DNA of 64,000 nt, from contig NC_133526.1 of assembly GCF_048544455.1 (NCBI RefSeq), positions 6,278,001-6,342,000 on the forward strand, read 5' to 3'. This stretch comes from Silene latifolia. Taxonomy: Eukaryota > Streptophyta > Magnoliopsida > Caryophyllales > Caryophyllaceae. The notes beneath the pieces were generated by a model. That model was given only the letters and a program-made list of their open reading frames with translations. It was not told the DNA's origin and made no database searches. This document shows, piece by piece, positions 57,250 to 64,000 of this stretch. Position 1 is the first letter of the stretch; every line of letters starts with the position of its first letter. The translations under genes and the position numbers were made by a program.

Positions 57250-57832
57250 TGTTCCGGGTGTGATTACGGAGCAGTTTTGTTACCACGTAACCTTGTAGAA
57301 TGATGACTTTGCTTGACTCTTCCTTTCGGCCTCTCCTGAAACAATGAACAAACTGGGGGCTCGGCTTGGTACCAAGCGAACTCACTCCGACGCTCAAGTC
57401 AGTAAACTTAAAGGGATTAAGTTGTGTGATACTTGGCACAAAGTATATTGTAGAGAGATAAGGGAGTTTATACCAGATTAATATGTTTAACTGATTATTT
57501 GCGGATCCTCTTCTCGTTGAGAGAAGTGGAGTATTTATAGACTTTCACCTTTTGTCACGTAGTGGCCAAGTGGCCAAGTGGCTAGCAGGTGGAAAGACTG
57601 ATCTACCCTCGGCCGAGGGACCCATGGCAGGCCGGCGGGCCCTGTTGACTCCATGCCGAGGGGTCTTGGATGTGAGTACGCGGATGTGTGTCCCTACCGG
57701 CTAGTTGCTCGGCCGAGACCCAGTGACAGCCGACAGTCCGCGTCTAGGGTCCAAGGTGTTGACTTGCTTTGGATATCTTTGATCTTGCTCAATAAGTTGA
57801 CTCGGTCAGCGGGTGCAGAATATGCCCCATCA
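57250..57832 (-). repeat. 3' LTR of the Tat element
   Basis: 583 bp, TGATGGGGC to CCGGAACA on the minus strand, with a TATA box (57532-57539, complemented). Homologous to the solo LTR at 16057-16645. The five bases outside (57245-57249, ATTTC) should recur beyond the 5' LTR. Confidence 0.88.
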
Positions 57833-58292
57833 ATTTGCCCCCAGCGTAGTCTATGCCGTGGTAAGGACCTTCGATGAGTGTTGAGCGTATTCTGCGCAAG
57901 TAAAAATTTCTGCCCCGGCTTCTTCTACCTCGGCTTGGTTCTGCTTAGGCCGTACCGTATCCCCCCTCCACATGGATGTGTAAAGGGCATCAAATGTGGA
58001 AAAGATAATGGCGCTGGCCGAGACCGAGGTTGTGAGTGTCGTGTGCTTTTGATTGCCCCCAGTCGGTGCTGCCAAGCTTGGTTGAATCAGCGGGCCGTTT
58101 GGTAAGTAGATACCAAGGAGCGTGTTGAAGAAGATACGTCGATTGGCATTCTGTCAAGGAGCGTGTTGAAGAAGCTTTGTAACTGTTTGTCGATTGACAT
58201 TCCATGGCTGCATGCTTGACACGTGGCTCGGCGTTGATTGGTTGACGCTTCATGGGCTTTGCCCTGATTGGTCCGTTTCATGGGCTTTGCTC

Positions 58293-58300
58293 TATAAATA
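58293..58300 (+). promoter_or_regulatory. TATA box on the strand opposite to the retrotransposon
   Basis: TATAAATA in GCTCTATAAATAGAGC lies about 174 bases before the ATG at 58474 of the opposite-strand frame. The immediate context is palindromic, so it could also be read on the other strand. Confidence 0.55.
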
Positions 58301-58473
58301 GAGCAGTTAGCCTGGGATTTTGGCCACCAAAATCTCATTTTCTCAAAAAATTTCTTCTTTCTAGCCTTCTTTGACGAAACTTCTCTCTAATCTTCAAAGC
58401 GTTACTCGGCGTAACACTTTTCCAAGGTAAACGAACAAATTTTTCAACTCTTATTTGTTAAGTATTTGTTGTC

Positions 58474-60983
58474 ATGTCTTCTGCTGATGCTGGACCTAGT
58501 AACCCTACGCCGGGGGGCTCCCCGTTGCGTCTTGATGAAGAGGAGGCGCTGGCCGCCATCCCGATAAGGTCCGGGTGCCCTAGGTCTTCTTCTCCTGAGG
58601 TTGACGATCAGTATTTGGAGGATTTCTCGGATGATGATGATGATGATGTTGATGATGACGGTGATGATGTTAAAAGGACTCGTTCCAATGAGGAGAGGCC
58701 GCATCTCTTGGACCACGGTGACGCCTGTAAGATCGGCCCTGATCGTGCTTGGACCAACAAGTTCGCCAGTTGTTCTGGTTCTGAATTTTTCGAACATCAT
58801 TTCTCCTTCGGCAGGGAGTATAGGATTGTTATTCCTGAGGGAAGGTCAGGCGGTCTGCTGCCCTCCCAAGGGTTGTATCGGCGTATACATCAGACACCTG
58901 GAGTATGGGCTCCGGTTTTCTCTGAATGAATACGTTATGGCCATAATTAAAGCCATGAACGTCGCCGTGGTCCAACTGCATCCGTTGGCCATTAGGACTA
59001 TAGTTGGGTTTGTGTGGCTCTGTCTTTTCAAGGGGGAGGCCCCAACGGTTAACTTATTCCGCCGGCTTCATCACCTTCGGCCGTCAGCCCCCGGTCGCAC
59101 GGGGTGGTACAGCGTGCAGACGGAGCCGGGTTACGTCTCCGTATCCAAAATTACATCTTGTAAGAACTGGAAGGCGCGGTGGGTGTACGTTGAGGTTCCG
59201 GAGGATTATCCACTGCCCCGGTCCTTCCAGCACCGCGTCAATTTGCGGTGTGAGAGTCGGGGGGAGCGTGAGAAATACGTCTCCCGGAGTAAGCTCAAGA
59301 TGGACGCCTTTAGGGTCCATCTCAGTGAGGACGAAAGGCGGGCAATGAAGCTGTTTGAGGCTGAGAAGGATGGGACGCCGAAGGGATGGATGCCCCCAAC
59401 GCAGATCATTCTTCAGGATGAGCTGCTCTGCCACGTCGGCCTCATACCGGCCCTCGAACAGGGTGAGTGGGGTCGGTGTGAGGCCCATCTCTGCTTTTAA
59501 TGTTTCTATTTTTGAACTTTTGATTTATTTCTTCTACTTAACTCTTGCTTCGTTTCCTTTGCAGACCGTTTTGGCCCGGATCTGTCTGAGGATATCCTCA
59601 AGAGAATGGGACTTGACAAGGACAAGAAAGTTGTTGATTTTCATCCTAAGGCCCAGACCCGTGATCGCAGACCGGCGCCAAACGACCTCATGGATCAGCA
59701 GCTGAAGGCATTGGATGTAACGGCGCCCGTGCGAAGGTTGCCGAAAGTGCCGCGCCGAACGCGAAAAGCAACGTCTTCGGCGGCGACGCGTCAACTTCAA
59801 TTCACCTCCAATCCCCGCAAAAAGGAGACGGTGGTGGTGGTCGATATTACCGATGAGGAGGTCACCGTGGCGAGGTATCTCCTCTCTTACGTAAGAGAAA
59901 AGAGATCGCTCTCTCTGCTGCTGCCGCATTGCCCTCGCTACCGAGGCCGGCAAAGAAATGGGGCCAGCCGGCCCTCTGTCTAAGAAGCCCAGGACTGGTA
60001 CGGATCTAACCTGTGGCTCAGATTTAGCTGGTTCATTAGGCGTTCCTGATGACAGGTTCTCCGGTATGTCAATGAATGTTGACATGGATGCTTTGTCCGC
60101 ATTTTTTGTAGATCAACCGCCGCCGTCTACCGGTCCTTCTGAACGGCTTATTGAGAAGCGACCTGCGCAGATGGGTGATAAAGATGCCGCCGTCATCTCC
60201 TTCTCCCAGAAGCCTTCCCCCGCCCAGATTAGGAAGATGCTGGCAAAGTGGGCTGACATGGCCGGTGCTCATATTATGGAGCAAGAAAAGGTCATGGCCG
60301 AAGCTGCCCCACAACTTGAGCGGCTCAGGTTTGAGCTCGCTGCTGCGAAGAAGGAAGCTGAGAGGGCCAAGGTCGAGGCTGAAAAGGCGGTCCTTGTCGA
60401 GCGAAAACTTAGGGAGGACGCTGAAAAGGCGGTCCTTGCTGAGAGAGCTAAGGTTGAGGCCGCGGAGGCTGATGCCGCTAAGCGGCTGGAGGAGCGTGAC
60501 CAGCTTCAGGCTGTCGTTGACTTCACTGCCAAGAAGATGGAGGAATGGAAGTCCCTGTATACGGCCCAGTCGAAGTCACACAGGAACACAAAGGCAATCC
60601 TCGCCCAGAGGGAGGAGGACATCGAGACGCTCCAAAGCGTCGTCCTCCCTAACATGTGCGCCCAATACCGGGACCTGGCCGAAGAAGCCGCCAGGGAAGT
60701 GATCGGGGAGCTCTTTCCTGAAGGCTCCTTCCCGTGGGAGAAATTTGACGAGCTGTTTGATGATAAGCTCGATGCTAAGGCGAAGGCTGCGGAGGAGGCA
60801 GAGGTGAAGAAGGAGAAAGAGAAGGCCGCGGAGAAGGCGGCCCACGCTGAAAAGATGAAGGCGGCCAAGGAGGAAGCTGAGAAGGCAAGGGCAGCTGAAG
60901 CTGAAGCTGCCAAGTCGGCTTCTGAGTCGCCCATCAAAGATGATGCTGTTGATGTCGCCGGTGACGAGCAGCAACAGGCATAG
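58474..60983 (+). mobile_element. antisense extra reading frame of the Tat element
   Basis: Part of the fossil element, on the strand opposite to its genes. The first part has an acidic run (DDDDDDVDDD) and then segments such as IVIPEGRSGGLLPSQGL and MNVAVVQLHPLAIRTIVGFV, the type called 'putative gypsy type transposon' (Transposase_28-like) in plants. An intron with GT-AG ends lies about 59463-59564. The last part is a long Ala/Glu/Lys coiled coil. Extra antisense frames in this position are known for Tat elements. It looks broken, with about one or two breaks. Function is unknown. Confidence 0.75.
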
Positions 60984-61189
60984 GGAGACGGGCGGTCGTC
61001 ACCAGGTTCACCCGACATCTCGGATAGCTTCAGCTGTTCGGGGGCCAATTATTAAGCCTTTCCTCCCTGCCATCTTTTGGCACTTCATGTCTTATGTCTG
61101 TACCCTTTTGCTGTTCCTTCTTTTTTTGTAAACTTTGGTAGGTAGTGTTTAGGCTATCCCTATGGGGACGGCCGTCGACCTCTTTCTTG

Positions 61190-61700
61190 TATTACCTGTA
61201 AACATTTTCAGTAAGAGTTTGTTTATTTTGCCTCTGGCTTGGCCGAGGTCTTTTTCTCATTTTTATCTGAATTGTCTTCTTACGTTATTAATTGAGCGCT
61301 TCTTTCGTTTCTACCTTCGGCGTGGCCGAGGCAGTTAGAATGCATGACTCAACGGTACTTAACGTTTTTTTTTTTAAACATGTTGGCGTGTCGGTCGCTT
61401 CCTCCACCGCCCGAGGCGGTCAGATTTGCTATCCCAACCACCGTTGTGAACATGTTATCGTATCGGTCGTTGTATCCCCGTCACTCTCGGTCTGGCCGAG
61501 GCAATCGAGGTTAACGGCCGAGGTGTTCGTATCTGTAGACGTGTTGATCGCTTCCTCTTTCACTCTCGGTCTGGCCGAGGCGTCCGATTTGCGTTTCTCA
61601 ACCATACTTATACGTTCCTAAGCATGTTGATAACTGCTGTGGGGCAAGTCGCGTTTCCCTCGTCACTCCCGGCTTTGGCCGAGGCAACTGAGTTTACGTT
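61190..61700 (-). repeat. degenerate tandem repeats inside the Tat element
   Basis: Five or so copies of CTCGGTCTGGCCGAGGC with flanking sequence, spaced 60-130 bp. Retand-like elements are known to carry amplified repeats in this 3' region. Confidence 0.6.
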
Positions 61701-62285
61701 TTGACTGTTGTTGTAAATATCTTGGTATGACCATGAGAGGGACACTTCATTTTGATAGAAAACTTGGTACATTCTTTCTTAGATATAATCAAGCGTTGGG
61801 GTGCCCACAACGGTCTTGGACACCTCCGCCGCTATACGAAATATTTTCTAAGATTGTCGGTGTTCCAAAGGCTCATTAGAGGCACTCCTCCATGTCCGTC
61901 ACCCTGTATGTACCCTACCTCATTTCCTCAACTACTTTGTAGGGTCCTTCCCAATTGGCCGTCATCTTGCCATGGATGTTTCCTTTGTTGGTGGCGGCCG
62001 ACTTTCTTAGGACTAGATCTCCTACTCTTAAGTCTCTTTTGTGGGACCCTACGGTTGTATGCTCTTCTCATTCGATTCGATATACGACCAAGTTAAGCCG
62101 TGCCGTGTCTCGGCTTTCTTCGACCAGTCTAGGGAGACTCTAAGGCCTTCCTCATTTTCGACTGGGTCAAAGGTTTGCCTTCTGAATGTCGGCACCGATG
62201 CTTCAATTGGCAGGACGGCTTCAGACCCATAGACTAGGTGGAATGGACTGTACCCCGTTGCTTCTTTCTCCGTGGTTTTAAGGGA

Positions 62286-62972
62286 TCATAGGACGCCGGG
62301 TAGTTCATCAACCCACCTTCCCTTTAGATCTTCAACTTTCTTTTTTAGTCCGTTTAGGATTGTTTTATTAGCTGCTTCCGCCTGCCCGTTGCTCTGAGGG
62401 TGGCAAACGGAGGAGTATGCAAACTTGATACCGAGCTCTTCTAGCCAGTTCATCACCATGTCACTCCAAAATTCTCGGTCGTGGTCAAACACCATGACTT
62501 GTGGTAACCCAAAACGAGTTATGATGTTCTCCCAGATTACCTTTCTTACGGCCGCCGTGGTCTTGGCAGGTACCGCGACAGCTTCTACCCATTTGGTGAA
62601 GTAATCAACGGCGACGATTAGGTACTTTCTTCCTCCGGAGGCCGTTGGAAATGGTCCCAATAAATCCATCCCCCACTGTGCAAAAGGAAGGGGACTAAGC
62701 ACCGGTTGCAGGTCTCGGGAAGGAGCATGTATCACCGGAGCATGCATTTGACAGTTCTTACACTTCTTGGTCTTAGTTCTGGAATCCTCAAGCATGGTAG
62801 GCCAAAAGTAGCCGGCTCGGAGAGCTTTGTGGGCTAACGTTCTCGCCCCCATGTGATGTCCACAGATGCCTTCGTGTATTTCTGTCAGTATTAGCTCCGC
62901 GTCGGCTGGGCCGACACATTTCAAGAGTGGTCTTATTACGGACCTTCTGTATAATTCTCCTTCGAACACCAA
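62286..62972 (-). mobile_element. integrase part of the Tat element
   Basis: Shows the zinc-binding end (HHMGARTLAHKALRAGYFWP, CKNC) and the core with FAQWGMDLLGPFP, VDYFTKWVEAV, FDHDREFWSD and CHPQSNGQAEAANK, consistent with the retroviral-type DDE integrase. Fossil; no claim of activity. Confidence 0.85.
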
Positions 62973-63078
62973 GTACCTTGCGGCGATCCTCTTTATCTTC
63001 TCGAGACAGATGCGGTCCCCCTAAGAACTCATTTGTTAGTTTGTATTTCATTATCGGAGTCATCCACGTCGTCTCGGC

Positions 63079-63834
63079 TTATGTCGCCCACCATGCAGAG
63101 TGTGTCGGTGATGCTTTTAGCATTCCGATATCCACTAGCACGGTTCGGTGACATTCTTGATGCTTGAACTCGGCAAGTTTTAAGAGAGCGTCGGCTCGGT
63201 TGTTCTCAGACCTGGGAATGCATTGGATTCGGAAAGATTTCAATTTAGCTGTGTCAGCTTTTACCCTTTCCAGGTATCTTACTATCCCGTCGTCTCGAGC
63301 CTCATACTCTCCTCTGATTTGGTTAGTAACCAATAGTGAGTCTATCTTCAACACAATGTGTTCTGCTCCGGCAGCTCTAGCTAGCTCGACTCCAGTTATC
63401 ACCGCCTCGTATTCGGATTCGTTGTTTGAGGCCGAGAAGGTAAATTTCAAGCCGTATTCAAACTCGTCCCCGTTTGGGCTGATGATAAGGATGCCGGCTC
63501 CTGAGCTGTTCGCCGTGGAGGACCCGTCGGTGTATACTTCCCAAACTCCGGGGTTTGTTTCTTCTTGATATGTGCACTCGGCCAGGAAGTCTGCAAGTGC
63601 CTGCCCCTTTATCGAGGGCCTCGGCTTGTATTGAATGCCGAAGCCGGATAGCTCTACTGCCCATTTGATGAGCCTGCCGGATTGTTCAAATTTTTCCAAT
63701 GCTTTCTCCAATGGTTGGTCGGTTAAGACCGTCACGGGGTGTGCATCGAAGTAAGGTTTCAGTTTCCTTGCGGCAACGACGACGGCAAAGGCTGCTTTTT
63801 CAATCAGTGGGTAATTTCTTTCGGCGGGCAACAA
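63079..63834 (-). mobile_element. dual RNase H part of the Tat element
   Basis: First the end of the RT-linked RNase H (ERNYPLIEKAAFAVVVAARK, VLTDQPLEKALE), then a second, plant-acquired RNase H (EVYTDGSSTANSSGAGILI, SASNNESEYEAVITGVELAR, IDSLLVTNQI, RSENNRADAL). The second domain is the hallmark of Tat elements. Confidence 0.85.
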
Positions 63835-64000
63835 TGTATGGCTGACAAAGTAGATTGGGTGTTGTTGTTTGTCTTCTTCTCGATGATCACAGATCGACCG
63901 TGGGCCGAGGTAACTGCTATGTATAGATATAGCGTCTCCCCCAGCATCGGCCTGGACAGGGTTGGGAGAGTTTGAAGATGAGCTTTCAGTTGCCTGAAAG

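Larger units (their letters stand above)
57250..64000 (-). mobile_element. Ty3/gypsy LTR retrotransposon, Tat lineage, 3' part
   Basis: A fossil copy on the minus strand that runs off the right edge. Parts in element order: the tail of the reverse transcriptase's RNase H and a second plant-type RNase H (63834-63079), integrase (62972-62286), a long 3' region with GGCCGAGG-rich tandem repeats (about 61190-61700), an opposite-strand reading frame (58474-60983), a purine-rich tract (57833-57846 complemented, CTGGGGGCAAAT) and the 3' LTR (57250-57832). The two RNase H domains and the extra 3' antisense frame place it in the Tat group (Ogre/Retand relatives). The visible coding parts are broken, with perhaps three or more breaks. 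Age is not measurable, since the 5' LTR is outside the window. Confidence 0.9.

Noticed and set aside
58474-60983. Independent host gene
   Set aside because: It is bounded by the integrase region and purine tract/LTR of one Tat element, where extra antisense frames are known.
60506-61048. Long minus-strand Ala/Ser-rich frame
   Set aside because: It is the mirror of the Ala/Glu/Lys-rich coiled coil on the plus strand; such repeats open several frames at once.

Overview
This window is nuclear DNA of a flowering plant, very probably a eudicot. The evidence is AT-rich intergenic sequence, short-exon GT-AG genes with plant TATA boxes, TTTAGGG-type telomere-like repeats, many Stowaway, Mutator and hAT MITEs, a Ty3/gypsy Tat element with a second RNase H, and three plant-type host genes. 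The species cannot be read from the sequence; Caryophyllales is only a weak guess.

Layout. 1-4700: mostly empty intergenic DNA with one MITE and one retroposon with a target-site duplication (TSD). 4783-6921 (+): a six-exon pirin gene. 9393-14045 (-): a six-exon Golgi PMT/QUASIMODO-type methyltransferase with four Stowaway-like MITEs in its introns. 14285-16645: a MITE, an 838-bp Mutator-type non-autonomous element and a solo LTR. 16935-37261: a candidate 20.3-kb Mutator-like element (MULE), the most unusual object here. It has diverged terminal inverted repeats (TIRs) of about 70 bp, a perfect 10-bp TSD, subterminal tandem repeats, a decayed FAR1/MULE-type transposase gene near the right end, and a large load of small genes. 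The load includes a GRF zinc-finger protein, four small coiled-coil proteins (two of them paralogues), F-box-like sequences, a DUF1985/Ulp1-like gene, a TATA-driven 97-residue protein, telomere-like arrays and several tandem arrays. 37262-39559: a MITE and a 162-bp tandem duplication. 39560-56555 (-): two tandem CHX cation/H+ exchanger genes of identical exon structure. The downstream copy has a one-base frameshift; the upstream copy is open throughout. 57250 to the window end (-): the 3' part of a Tat-lineage LTR retrotransposon with dual RNase H, integrase, tandem repeats, and a long reading frame on the opposite strand with its own TATA box and intron.

How the parts relate. The CHX pair is a local duplication with conserved promoters. 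The PMT and pirin genes are independent housekeeping-type genes. The candidate MULE joins a transposase relic to an Ulp1-like gene, a combination known from KAONASHI-type MULEs, but the quantity of small-gene cargo is unusual and most of that cargo was not recognised.
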